Shown: positions 15,485 through 23,249 of the stretch, piece by piece | Numbering within the stretch: the first letter of the stretch is position 1 | How the letters are laid out: each line of letters opens with the position of its first letter | The notes under the pieces: model-generated | Seen by the model: only the letters and a program-made list of their open reading frames with translations | Told to the model about the DNA's origin: nothing | Databases searched by the model: none | Position numbers and translations under genes: made by a program | Source: Eubacteriales bacterium | GTDB lineage: Bacteria > Bacillota > Clostridia > Lachnospirales > Lachnospiraceae | Reading direction: 5' to 3' | DNA: 42,666 bases | Assembly: GCA_030527715.1 (NCBI GenBank) | Contig: JAUNAF010000010.1 | Location: forward strand, 1 to 42,666

Positions 15485-16832
15485 GTATAAGAAACTGAAA
15501 CGAGCAATTCTGGTACGCACTTTACTGGCAGCCGCGGCAGCGCTGGCAGTAGGGGTGGGAATTGTTCGTTTTTTTCATAATGAGAATTATTGTTATGCAC
15601 TGCTGGCAGCAGATTTTGTGGTGATGGCCTTTGTCATCTACCGTCTGCTGGCTGGATGGATGATGCGCTATCTGCGAAGTGCGGAGAAGGCGATCGAGAC
15701 ACTGTCCGGCGAGGAAGAGTCAGCGATTGCTCTGCCGAAGGGTCTGGAACCGATGGAGGAGCGGCTGAATGAGCTGAAAAATACGATCCGTCAGGAAAAA
15801 CAGGACGGTCTGGACGGTGAACAGAGGAAAAATGATCTGGTTCTTTATCTGGCGCATGATCTTAAGACACCGCTGACTTCCATCATTGCCTATCTGACGA
15901 TGCTGGACGGAAAAAGGGATATGTCAGAGGAAGACCGCGAGAAATTCACGCATATTGCGCTGGAAAAGGCGACCAGACTCGGAGAGCTGGTCAGTGAATT
16001 TTTTGAGATCGCGAAGTTTAATCTTCAGAAGATCGAGCTGGAGAAGGAGCCGCTGGATCTCTCTGTGATGCTGGAGCAGCTGGCAGATGAGAGTTACGGC
16101 GTACTGCAGGAAAAGTATCTTTCCTGCTATGTGGATGCGCAGGATGATCTGATGGTGTACGGTGATCCGGACAAGCTTGCCCGTGTCTTTGACAACCTGC
16201 TCCGCAATGCGATCACTTACAGCTACCGTGACACGGCGATCCAGATCCTTGCGCGCAAGATCGGTACACAGATCCAGATCTCATTCATCAATCAGGGACA
16301 TCAGATCCCGAAACAGAAGCTGGACGTGATCTTTGAAAAATTCTATCGTGTGGACAATGCGAGATCCAGTCAGACCGGAGGAGCAGGTCTCGGACTTGCC
16401 ATCGCAAAGCAGATCGTTGACCTGCATCAGGGAAGGATCGAGGCGGCGAGTGACCGTGTACAGACGAGTTTCACTGTCTGGCTGCCGAGCATAGAGGCGG
16501 GACAGCCGGGAGTACTGCAGCCGGAGATGGTATATCGAAATGCAGTTCAGCTGCAGACCGGGCAGGAGATCTCGAAGGTGCCGTCACCACAGCAGAGTGA
16601 GCAGCCGCTGTATGAGCCGAAGATGGAGGAGATGATCGTACCTCTCGAAGAGGAGCCTGTGAAGAAAAAGGTTCGTGAGAGAAAGAGGCTCGACAGAACA
16701 AAAATCGAGAGAACGAAAAGTGAGGAACGTGAGGATGCAGTGATCACTGTGAGAAAAAACAGGGGAGTGCAGTCATCGGGGGATGGGCTGCAGAGGAGAA
16801 GTCACCGCAGAATCGTAACAAAACAGAACTAG
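15474..16832 (+). CDS. VanS-like sensor histidine kinase with long charged C-terminal tail
   Basis: 452-residue membrane kinase starting at TTG 15474. Two membrane segments (about 12-33 and 40-64) enclose only a few external residues, so no extracellular sensor domain exists. The H box YLAHDLKTPLTSIIAYL contains His128. The ATPase N box (VFDNLLRNAITYS) and G2 box (TGGAGLGLAIAKQI) are present; the G1 region (INQGHQIPKQKLDVIFEKFYR) is the divergent form typical of VanS. The kinase fold ends near residue 340 and about 110 extra residues follow, rich in Pro, Gln, then Lys, Arg and Glu, ending HRRIVTKQN. Such a tail is not a standard kinase feature. Confidence 0.9.
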   Translation: MKSKYKKLKRAILVRTLLAAAAALAVGVGIVRFFHNENYCYALLAADFVVMAFVIYRLLAGWMMRYLRSAEKAIETLSGEEESAIALPKGLEPMEERLNELKNTIRQEKQDGLDGEQRKNDLVLYLAHDLKTPLTSIIAYLTMLDGKRDMSEEDREKFTHIALEKATRLGELVSEFFEIAKFNLQKIELEKEPLDLSVMLEQLADESYGVLQEKYLSCYVDAQDDLMVYGDPDKLARVFDNLLRNAITYSYRDTAIQILARKIGTQIQISFINQGHQIPKQKLDVIFEKFYRVDNARSSQTGGAGLGLAIAKQIVDLHQGRIEAASDRVQTSFTVWLPSIEAGQPGVLQPEMVYRNAVQLQTGQEISKVPSPQQSEQPLYEPKMEEMIVPLEEEPVKKKVRERKRLDRTKIERTKSEEREDAVITVRKNRGVQSSGDGLQRRSHRRIVTKQN

Positions 16833-16845
16833 GGGAGGAACCTTC

Positions 16846-17757
16846 TTGAAAAAAGGAGAAAAAAAGAAAAAAACGTTTGTGGACGTGCTGACGACCATCA
16901 TTATTATCGTCGCAGCCTGTGCGGCGGTCTATGCCGGATGGAATCTTTACAAGATCTACCGTCAGTACAAGATCGGAGTCGATGAGTACAAGGAACTCCA
17001 GGAGCTTGCAGAATCAGAGAGAGTCACAAACGGTATGGATGACAGCAAGACTTCCAACAAGACACTCGGTGATGAGTTCGGTGATGTCAGCCTGGATCTG
17101 GCAGAACAGGAGACAGAGATCGTTTTTGAGGAGATGGAAAATCCGATCGATTTTGACAGTCTTCTGGCGATCAACAAGGATGTCATCGGCTGGCTCGAGA
17201 TGGGAGCGATAGGGATCAGCTATCCGGTCGCTCAGGCGGAGGACAATGATTTCTATCTTCATCAGACGATACAGAAGACCTACAACTTTGCCGGTTCGAT
17301 CTTTATGGAATGCCTGAACAGTCCGAATTTCGGAGACCGCAACAGTATTCTGTACGGACACAATATGCAGAACGGTTCGATGTTCGGTATGCTGAGCCGG
17401 TACCGTGATCAGGCTGTCTATGATAAGGATCCGACCTTCTGGATCTATACACCGGATTTTATTTACCAGTATGAGATCTTTGCCTGCTCAGAGGTTGAAC
17501 TGAGCAATGACTGTTACCAGATCTCCTTCCTCTCAAAGGATTCCTTCGAGAAATTTATTGAGAAGATGGTGGCACAGTCAGCTGTAAAATACGGGGTTCC
17601 GGTAGAGAGCACGGATATGGTGCTTACCCTGTCCACCTGTACCGGAAACAGTGCAACCAGATGTATTGTGCAGGGAAAGAGAGTGCGTACCTATAAGGCA
17701 GTGAAAAAACTCGACACCGCGGAGACCGCCGGGACAGAGGAGGCCTCCGGGAACTAG
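16846..17757 (+). CDS. srtB: Class B sortase
   Basis: Membrane-anchored cysteine transpeptidase that joins secreted proteins to the cell wall. 303 residues: a lysine-rich start, one membrane segment (about 13-33), a charged stalk (about 40-100), then the sortase barrel. Catalytic residues are visible: His172 in LYGHNM, Cys265 in TLSTC and Arg272 in TRCIVQGKR; TLSTC and the preceding long helix indicate class B. TTG 16846 is the start, with GGGGAGG 8-9 nt upstream. It lies 13 bases behind the VanS-like gene, suggesting envelope-stress control. No protein with a sorting signal is encoded in this window, so its substrate is elsewhere. Confidence 0.92.
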   Translation: MKKGEKKKKTFVDVLTTIIIIVAACAAVYAGWNLYKIYRQYKIGVDEYKELQELAESERVTNGMDDSKTSNKTLGDEFGDVSLDLAEQETEIVFEEMENPIDFDSLLAINKDVIGWLEMGAIGISYPVAQAEDNDFYLHQTIQKTYNFAGSIFMECLNSPNFGDRNSILYGHNMQNGSMFGMLSRYRDQAVYDKDPTFWIYTPDFIYQYEIFACSEVELSNDCYQISFLSKDSFEKFIEKMVAQSAVKYGVPVESTDMVLTLSTCTGNSATRCIVQGKRVRTYKAVKKLDTAETAGTEEASGN

Positions 17758-17775
17758 GCAAAGGAGGGGATCAGA

Positions 17776-18501
17776 TTGACGGAAAAAACAGAACAGCTTC
17801 AGCAATGGATACAGAAGAGCAGCCGAGTCGTATTTTTTGGCGGCGCCGGAGTATCGACGGAGAGTGGAATACCGGATTTTCGAAGTGTGGATGGTCTGTA
17901 TCATCAGAAATATGACTATCCGCCCGAAACGATCCTGAGTCACAGCTTCTTTCAGAGAAACACAGAGGAGTTTTACCGGTTTTACAAGGACAAGATGCTC
18001 GCGCTGGATGTGCAGCCGAACATGGCACACCGCCGTCTTGCAGAGTGGGAGGCATCCGGGCATCTGAAGGCAGTGGTTACCCAGAATATTGACGGTCTGC
18101 ATCAGAAGGCAGGCAGCCGGGAAGTGCTGGAACTGCACGGAAGTGTGCACCGCAATTACTGTACCCGATGTCATAAGTTCTATGACGCAGCGTATATCAA
18201 GGCTGCCGATGGAGTGCCTCGCTGCAGCTGCGGCGGAGTGATCAAACCGGATGTCGTACTCTATGAGGAGGGACTGGATGATACAACGATCCGTCGTTCC
18301 ATAGAGCATATCTCCAATGCGGATGTACTGATCATCGGGGGCACCTCACTGGTCGTATATCCTGCCGCAGGACTGATCGATTATTTCCGGGGAGATCACC
18401 TAGTCGTGATCAACAAGAGCGTGACCTCCAGAGACCGATTTGCAGATCTTGTGATCGATGACAGTATCGGAAAAGCATTTGGAGAAATCAAAGTAGAATA
18501 A
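17776..18501 (+). CDS. Sirtuin-type NAD-dependent protein deacylase
   Basis: Cytoplasmic Sir2-family enzyme removing acyl groups from protein lysines using NAD. 241 residues. NAD-binding motifs are GGAGVSTESGIPDFRS (22-37) and TQNIDGLHQKAG (102-113), and the general-base His121 is in LHGS. The zinc module has Cys129, Cys132, Cys150 and Cys152, with the last pair unusually close (CSC) but normal for bacterial sirtuins. It starts at TTG 17776 with AAAGGAGGGG upstream and follows the sortase gene by 18 bases. Family subgrouping (deacetylase or desuccinylase) is not settled. Confidence 0.94.
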   Translation: MTEKTEQLQQWIQKSSRVVFFGGAGVSTESGIPDFRSVDGLYHQKYDYPPETILSHSFFQRNTEEFYRFYKDKMLALDVQPNMAHRRLAEWEASGHLKAVVTQNIDGLHQKAGSREVLELHGSVHRNYCTRCHKFYDAAYIKAADGVPRCSCGGVIKPDVVLYEEGLDDTTIRRSIEHISNADVLIIGGTSLVVYPAAGLIDYFRGDHLVVINKSVTSRDRFADLVIDDSIGKAFGEIKVE

Positions 18502-18521
18502 GAAAGAAAAGAGGGCTGCCT

Positions 18522-18716
18522 ATGGAGCATCCGAATCTTGAAGTAGGTAACATTATCAAATTAAAAAAGCCGCATCCCTGCGGAAGCAGCGAATGGGAGA
18601 TCCTGAGAACGGGCGCTGATTTCAGACTGAAATGTGAAGGATGCGGTCACCAGGTAATGGTTCCGCGCAGACTGGTGGAGAAAAATCTCAGAGGCCTGCG
18701 CAGCCGCGAAGAATGA
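18522..18716 (+). CDS. DUF951 family small protein
   Basis: Small protein of 64 residues with a beta-rich pattern beginning VGNIIKLKKPHPCGSSEWEILRTGADFRLKCEGCGHQVMVPR. This matches the DUF951 family, widespread in Firmicutes and of unknown function. Cys20 with Cys38 and Cys41 could form a small metal site, and the basic C terminus (RRLVEKNLRGLRSR) suggests nucleic-acid contact; both are inference. AGAAAAGAGGGC precedes ATG 18522. It is 20 bases after the sirtuin gene, in the same apparent operon. Confidence 0.88.
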   Translation: MEHPNLEVGNIIKLKKPHPCGSSEWEILRTGADFRLKCEGCGHQVMVPRRLVEKNLRGLRSREE

Positions 18717-18739
18717 CCAGAGAAAAGGAGAACCTGACT

Positions 18740-19429
18740 ATGAAAAAACACAGATCTTTTAAAGGAACATCGCTGGCAATGCTTCTGCTGATGATCTGCC
18801 TTGGCAGTTCTCTGTCTGTTCATGCAGCATCCACTGACGGATGGGCAAAAGCCTATCTGAAGGTCCTGAAAAGGGAAAACCGTACATTGAAGCGGGACAA
18901 TGCACAGTATACTTCCAGCGATATCAGTGCGGTCAACAAATATGAACTGATCTATTTTAATGAGGATGAGATTCCTGAGCTGCTGGTCTGCCGTCAGTCT
19001 TACTGGGTTTCTCTGTACACCTATGATCCGGAAGCGGGAAAGGTCGTGAAGCTGATGAATCAGTGGGGCTACGGTGCAGGAGGAAATGCAGGGTATGCCT
19101 ATCTTCCGCGAAAGAATGCTCTCTTTTACGAGAATTCTGATTATGCCGGAGCGCTGGTCTGGGTGAACCACATGAAGATGAGAGACAACCGGCTGGTGTA
19201 CTCCTACAGCAAGCCTCTGACGATCCGCTACTATGTGGACAGCAACAACAATGGATTTCCGGATCCGGAGGAACTTATTTCCAAACCGAGATATTACAGA
19301 GGTGAGAAAAAGATCAGCAAAAAGAGATTTATGAAATACAAGATCGGCAGCGATGACGATTATGTATGGATGGCTGGAAAAGATACCTTCGCTAAAATGA
19401 AGAGAAGACTGAAAAAATACGGGGCATGA
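18740..19429 (+). CDS. Secreted protein of unknown function with EF-hand-like loop
   Basis: Exported protein of 229 residues; I do not recognise a named family. ATG 18740 is preceded by AAGGAG 9 nt upstream. A signal peptide (1-29) with a hydrophobic core LAMLLLMICLGSSL ends at HAA. The mature part has a YFNEDEIPELLV segment (72-83), resembling a degenerate FG-GAP/VCBS calcium repeat. A nearly ideal EF-hand/dockerin-type loop, DSNNNGFPDPEE (167-178), has ligands at positions 1, 3, 5, 9 and 12. The C terminus is strongly basic (KMKRRLKKYGA). No sorting signal is present, so it is probably free or wall-associated by charge. Calcium binding is inferred. Confidence 0.72.
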   Translation: MKKHRSFKGTSLAMLLLMICLGSSLSVHAASTDGWAKAYLKVLKRENRTLKRDNAQYTSSDISAVNKYELIYFNEDEIPELLVCRQSYWVSLYTYDPEAGKVVKLMNQWGYGAGGNAGYAYLPRKNALFYENSDYAGALVWVNHMKMRDNRLVYSYSKPLTIRYYVDSNNNGFPDPEELISKPRYYRGEKKISKKRFMKYKIGSDDDYVWMAGKDTFAKMKRRLKKYGA

Positions 19430-19473
19430 GTTTTGAGACAGAAGCAGTTCTGAACGGGGAAGGAGAGAGGATT

Positions 19474-20202
19474 ATGCGGCCGGTAATAGGTGTGATACCG
19501 CTTTATGATGATGAGAAAGACAGCTACTGGATGCTGCCGGGATACATGAAGGTGCTTCAGCTGTGCAATGCACTTCCGGTGATGCTTCCGCTTTCGACAG
19601 ATCACTCTGAGCTGGATCAGCTGTTCGCGATGTGCGACGGTATCCTGCTGACAGGAGGTCATGACGTCGGACCGGAGGTCTACGGAGAGGCTCCAAAGGA
19701 GACCTGCGGAGTGATCTGCAAAGCCAGGGATGAGATGGAGATCTATCTGCTGCGAAAGGCAATGAACGCAGACCTTCCGGTGCTTGGTATCTGCAGAGGT
19801 ATCCAGCTGATGAATGCAGCACTCGGGGGAAATCTGTATCAGGATCTCCCGACGGAGTCAGAAAGCATGATCGATCACCATATGACCGCACCCTATGACA
19901 GGACAGCACATACCGTGAAGGTATTGCCGGATACCCTTCTGGCAGATATGATCGGCAGTGGGATCCATGAGGTGAACAGCTATCATCACCAGGCAGTCAA
20001 GAATCTTTCGCCGCTCGCAGAGGTTATGGCAGTGTCGAAGGATGGCCTGGCTGAGGCGATTTCTGTGAAAGAACAGAAATTTATGATGGGTGTTCAGTGG
20101 CATCCGGAGTTCTCCTATGAGAGCAATCCGGACAGTAAAAAGATTGTTCAGGCGTTTATTGACGCCTGTAACATAAATAAGCAGCACAAAGAAACCAAAT
20201 AA
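19474..20202 (+). CDS. Gamma-glutamyl-gamma-aminobutyrate hydrolase family protein (peptidase C26)
   Basis: Class I glutamine-amidotransferase-like hydrolase of 242 residues, resembling PuuD, which cleaves gamma-glutamyl amides in the cytoplasm. LLTGGHDVGPEVYGE (59-72) is the family signature. The nucleophile Cys107 lies in VLGICRGIQLMN, and His210 and Glu212 in GVQWHPEF complete the triad. ATG 19474 has AAGGAGAG 5-8 nt upstream and is preferred over in-frame ATG 19426. It lies 14 bases before the amino-acid ABC transporter, suggesting it processes a gamma-glutamyl compound or glutamine-like substrate imported by it. The exact substrate is not known. Confidence 0.9.
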   Translation: MRPVIGVIPLYDDEKDSYWMLPGYMKVLQLCNALPVMLPLSTDHSELDQLFAMCDGILLTGGHDVGPEVYGEAPKETCGVICKARDEMEIYLLRKAMNADLPVLGICRGIQLMNAALGGNLYQDLPTESESMIDHHMTAPYDRTAHTVKVLPDTLLADMIGSGIHEVNSYHHQAVKNLSPLAEVMAVSKDGLAEAISVKEQKFMMGVQWHPEFSYESNPDSKKIVQAFIDACNINKQHKETK

Positions 20203-20216
20203 GGAGGACAACAAAG

Positions 20217-20975
20217 ATGAAGAAGAGAGTATTGGTAGCTATGTTGGCAGCAGTGGCTGCAATGGGTATGACCGCTGCAGCAGAATCAAATGACGGAAAG
20301 GTATGGCAGATCGCGACAGATACCACCTTTAAGCCTTTTGAATATACAGATACCAACGGGGATTTTGTGGGAATCGATGTGGATATCCTGGCAGCAGTTG
20401 CCGAGGATCAGGGCTTCGAGTATGAGCTGAAGTCTCTTGGATGGGATGCCAGCATTGCAGCCTGCCAGGCAGGTCAGGCAGACGGCATGATCGCAGGAGC
20501 TTCCATCACAGATGAGAGAAAAGAGTCCGGATGGATCTTCTCAGACGGTTACTATGATGCATCTCAGTGTATGGCAGTTGCAGCAGATTCCGAGATCACA
20601 GGCTTCGATGGCTTAAAGGGACAGTCTGTAGCAGTTAAGACCGGTACGATGTCTGCAGCATATGCAGAGTCTCTGAAGGATGAGTACGGATTCGAGATCG
20701 TTTACTTTGAGGATTCCGCTACCATGTATCAGGCAGTTATCGGCGGTCAGGTAGCAGCAACCTTCGATGATGAGCCGATCATGGCTTCCAATATCAAGGA
20801 TTCCGGTATCCCGATGAAGCTCGTGGAGGGAACCAACAACGAGCCGGCTTCCTACGGTTTTGCGATCTTTAATGCAGACAATCAGGAGCTGGTAGACATG
20901 TTCAATGCAGGACTTGCAGAGATCAAGGAGAATGGTAAGTACGACGAGATTCTCGCAAAATACTTAGGTGAGTAA
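20217..20975 (+). CDS. Polar amino-acid ABC transporter, substrate-binding protein
   Basis: Extracellular solute-binding protein of family 3, 252 residues. A signal peptide (MKKRVLVAMLAAVAAMGMTAAA) is followed by the two-lobe fold, with WQIATDTTFKPFEYTDTNGDFVGIDVDILAAVAEDQG at the start and MIAGASITDERKESGWIFSDGYYD in the first lobe. Amino-acid ligands are expected from the family. Unusually for a Gram-positive binding protein there is no lipobox cysteine near the cleavage site, so it seems not to be a lipoprotein. AAGGAGG lies 10 nt before ATG 20217. A stable hairpin separates it from the permease gene. Confidence 0.93.
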   Translation: MKKRVLVAMLAAVAAMGMTAAAESNDGKVWQIATDTTFKPFEYTDTNGDFVGIDVDILAAVAEDQGFEYELKSLGWDASIAACQAGQADGMIAGASITDERKESGWIFSDGYYDASQCMAVAADSEITGFDGLKGQSVAVKTGTMSAAYAESLKDEYGFEIVYFEDSATMYQAVIGGQVAATFDDEPIMASNIKDSGIPMKLVEGTNNEPASYGFAIFNADNQELVDMFNAGLAEIKENGKYDEILAKYLGE

Positions 20976-20989
20976 TTTCAGATAATCTG

Positions 20990-21026
20990 CAGGATGCGGT
21001 GTCGGAGGTGCCGGCACCGTCTCCTG
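20990..21026 (+). other. Hairpin between binding-protein and permease genes
   Basis: CAGGATGCGGTG (20990-21001) pairs with CACCGTCTCCTG (21015-21026) apart from two central mismatches. No T run follows. Such a structure can protect the upstream message and lower downstream expression, giving more binding protein than permease. Confidence 0.6.
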
Positions 21027-21060
21027 TATTCTGACAGAACACCGGAAATGAGGAAAAGAT

Positions 21061-21732
21061 ATGGTAAGGATCATCAATGTATACGGAGGCCAGCTGCTCA
21101 CAGCGTTGGGAAGGACCCTGATTCTGGCACTGCTTGGTCTGTTCTTTGCCTGCATCATCGGATTGATTTTCGGTATTATGGGAGTTGTAAAAAACAGAGC
21201 CTGCAACATCATTGCACAGATCTTTATTGATCTGATTCGCGGTGTGCCAATGATCGTGCTGGCTTTTTTTGTATTTTTCGGAATGCCGTACTTCTTTAAT
21301 ACCATCATCGGAGGAATGAAGGTAAATCTCACCGCACTGCAGGCAGGCACGATCTGTCTGGCACTCAACTGCGGAGCCTATATGGCGGAAATTATTCGTG
21401 CAGGTATCGAATCTGTGGACGGCGGCCAGATGGAGGCAGCAAGATCTCTTGGCCTGACGTATGGCATGGCCATGCGCAAGGTTGTTCTGCCACAGGCAGT
21501 CCGCACTATGATACCGACATTTATCAATCAGTTTATCATCACTCTGAAGGACACCTCCATTCTGTCCGTAATCGGTTTCCCGGAACTGGTAAATACGGCC
21601 AAGAATGTACAGGCATCCACCTTCATGTCTTTCCAGACCTGGGCGATCGTGGGTGTGATGTATCTGGCAGTCATTACAGTACTTTCCAGATGTGCAAAGA
21701 GAGTAGAGAGGAGGCTGAACGTTGGCCGCTAA
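21061..21732 (+). CDS. Polar amino-acid ABC transporter permease
   Basis: Membrane permease of the HisM/GlnP family, 223 residues, with about five membrane segments beginning [20 protein letters not shown]. The cytoplasmic EAA loop that contacts the ATPase reads [20 protein letters not shown], followed by [16 protein letters not shown]. The single permease probably acts as a homodimer with the ATPase encoded next. Its stop codon overlaps the ATPase start by 11 bases. Substrate range is shared with the upstream binding protein: polar amino acids, possibly glutamine, cystine or a related compound. Confidence 0.94.
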   Translation: MVRIINVYGGQLLTALGRTLILALLGLFFACIIGLIFGIMGVVKNRACNIIAQIFIDLIRGVPMIVLAFFVFFGMPYFFNTIIGGMKVNLTALQAGTICLALNCGAYMAEIIRAGIESVDGGQMEAARSLGLTYGMAMRKVVLPQAVRTMIPTFINQFIITLKDTSILSVIGFPELVNTAKNVQASTFMSFQTWAIVGVMYLAVITVLSRCAKRVERRLNVGR

Positions 21733-22468
21733 AAGTGAAGTGTGCAAGATACACGTAAATCATCTGAAAAAAAGCTTCGGCAAACTTGAGGTGCTGAAGG
21801 ATATCTCTACGGATATCTACGAGGGAGAGGTAGTCGTAGTGATCGGCCCGTCCGGTTCCGGAAAATCGACCTTTCTGCGCTGCCTGAATAAGCTGGAGAC
21901 TGTGACAGACGGAAATGTTCTGATCAATGGAGTGGATATCTCCAAAAAGAAGGTGGATATCAACAAGGTCAGAGAGAATATCGGCATGGTGTTCCAGCAT
22001 TTCAATCTGTTCAATAATATGAATATCATGGACAATCTGACTCTGGCACCGAATATGCTTCACAAATGCTCAAAGGAAGAGGCGAAGAAGAGGGCGGAGG
22101 ATATGCTGGCAAAGGTCGGACTTTCCGATAAGGCGCAGAGCTATCCGAGTCAGCTGTCAGGAGGACAGAAACAGCGTGTGGCAATCGCCAGAGCACTCTG
22201 CATGAATCCTGAGATCATGCTCTTTGATGAGCCGACAAGTGCACTGGATCCTGAGATGGTAGGCGAGGTGCTTCAGGTTATGAAAAACCTGGCTGCGGAC
22301 GGTATGACCATGGTGATCGTGACCCATGAGATGGGATTTGCCAGAGAGGTGGCAGACCGTGTCATCTTCATGGACAGCGGATATATCGTGGAAGAGGGAA
22401 CACCGCAGGAGGTGCTTCTGAATCCGAAAGAGCAGAGAACCATCGATTTCCTGGATAAGGTATTGTAA
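21722..22468 (+). CDS. Polar amino-acid ABC transporter ATPase
   Basis: Cytoplasmic ATPase of the GlnQ/HisP type, 248 residues. Walker A is GPSGSGKST (about 41-49), the Q-loop region is [10 protein letters not shown], the ABC signature is [15 protein letters not shown] and Walker B is [16 protein letters not shown], followed by the H-loop VTHEMGFA. The start is TTG 21722, overlapping the permease end, with AGGAGG-like purines in the permease 3' end. An ATG just inside is absent, so the TTG is needed to keep the N-terminal strand. It completes the transporter; the next gene begins 12 bases later. Confidence 0.95.
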   Translation: MAAKSEVCKIHVNHLKKSFGKLEVLKDISTDIYEGEVVVVIGPSGSGKSTFLRCLNKLETVTDGNVLINGVDISKKKVDINKVRENIGMVFQHFNLFNNMNIMDNLTLAPNMLHKCSKEEAKKRAEDMLAKVGLSDKAQSYPSQLSGGQKQRVAIARALCMNPEIMLFDEPTSALDPEMVGEVLQVMKNLAADGMTMVIVTHEMGFAREVADRVIFMDSGYIVEEGTPQEVLLNPKEQRTIDFLDKVL

Positions 22469-22480
22469 GAGGAGCAGGTT

Positions 22481-23071
22481 ATGAAAAATATCATTACGAT
22501 CAGCAGAGAATTCGGTGCCGGCGGCGGTACCATCGGAAAAAAAGTGGCAAAGGAACTTGGCTACTATTACTGCGACAAGGATATCATCCTTCAGGCAGCA
22601 GCAGCCTCAGGTTCTCTGACACCGAATGAGATCCGGCGCTTTGACGAGAAGGTTCCGTTTGAATTCGGATTCGGACAGAGCCTGTTCGACTTCTACAATA
22701 AACCGCTGAATGAAAAGCTGTTTGCCGCACAGCGGGAAGCGATCATCAGGGTCGCCGAAAAAGGAAACTGTGTGATCGTCGGACGTAATGCAAATGTGAT
22801 ACTGCAGGAGTTTGACAGAACACTGCATGTGTTTGTCAGCGCGACCCAGTATTTCCGTATCCAGAATCTCAAGACGAAGATGCCGGATATGTCGGAGGCT
22901 GAGATCATCAGCCATATGAAGAGTGTTGACAAGACAAGAAAAAAATACTGTTCTTACTATACTAAGACAAAATTCGGACAGGCAGATTATTATGATATGT
23001 GCTTGAAGAGTTCTACACTGGGCATTGACGGATGCGTCGATCTGATCTGCAGAACTGCTGAAAAACAGTGA
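22481..23071 (+). CDS. Cytidylate kinase-like family protein
   Basis: P-loop protein of 196 residues resembling cytidylate kinase, of the family common in Clostridia but separate from the housekeeping Cmk. The N-terminal ITISREFGAGGGTIGKKVAKELGYYYCDKDII holds a glycine-rich loop of the GxGGGTIGK form. A later block, GNCVIVGRNANVIL, and HVFVSA...KTRKKYCSYYTKTKFGQADYYDMCLKSSTLGIDG match the family end. The phosphorylated substrate is not established. It sits 12 bases behind the ABC ATPase gene and before the rpsF promoter. AGAGGAGC lies upstream of its ATG. Confidence 0.88.
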   Translation: MKNIITISREFGAGGGTIGKKVAKELGYYYCDKDIILQAAAASGSLTPNEIRRFDEKVPFEFGFGQSLFDFYNKPLNEKLFAAQREAIIRVAEKGNCVIVGRNANVILQEFDRTLHVFVSATQYFRIQNLKTKMPDMSEAEIISHMKSVDKTRKKYCSYYTKTKFGQADYYDMCLKSSTLGIDGCVDLICRTAEKQ

Positions 23072-23106
23072 TTTTCTGAATAGTGATATTTCTTATAAAA
23101 ATCACT
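23067..23106 (+). other. Inverted repeat at the end of the kinase-like gene
   Basis: AGTGATTTT (23067-23075) and AAAATCACT (23098-23106) are perfect 9-bp arms with a 22-nt loop, overlapping the stop codon and abutting the rpsF -35 box. There is no T run after it, so termination is uncertain. Confidence 0.45.
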
Positions 23107-23134
23107 TGATGTTTGCCGGGGAGTATGCTAAAAT
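23106..23134 (+). promoter_or_regulatory. Promoter of the rpsF-ssb-rpsR operon
   Basis: TTGATG (23106-23111), a 17-nt spacer and TAAAAT (23129-23134), leaving a leader of about 110 nt before rpsF. Confidence 0.65.
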
Positions 23135-23161
23135 ACGTCCTTGTGATATATTTTATTCCTT

Positions 23162-23223
23162 GCCTCTCTAAGCACAATCGTGCGTTACACGCAGATCCGC
23201 CAGGCGGGTTGAATGAGGGAGGC
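23162..23223 (+). promoter_or_regulatory. Structured rpsF leader, probable S6:S18 autoregulatory element
   Basis: GCCTCTC (23162-23168) pairs with GGGAGGC (23217-23223) with one wobble, enclosing small hairpins GCAC/GTGC (23172-23183) and CCGC/GCGG (23197-23207). The position directly before rpsF in an rpsF-ssb-rpsR operon, and the closed multi-branch shape, fit the ribosomal S6:S18 leader known to be bound by that protein pair. The identification rests on context and structure, not a profile match. Confidence 0.55.
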
Positions 23224-23249
23224 CAGAGACCATAAGGAGGTGCAATCGA

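Noticed and set aside
14789..16832. Vancomycin resistance locus
   Set aside because: The regulator pair is VanRS-like, but no vanH, vanA/B, vanX or vanY gene is present. VanRS-type pairs are common in Lachnospiraceae without resistance.
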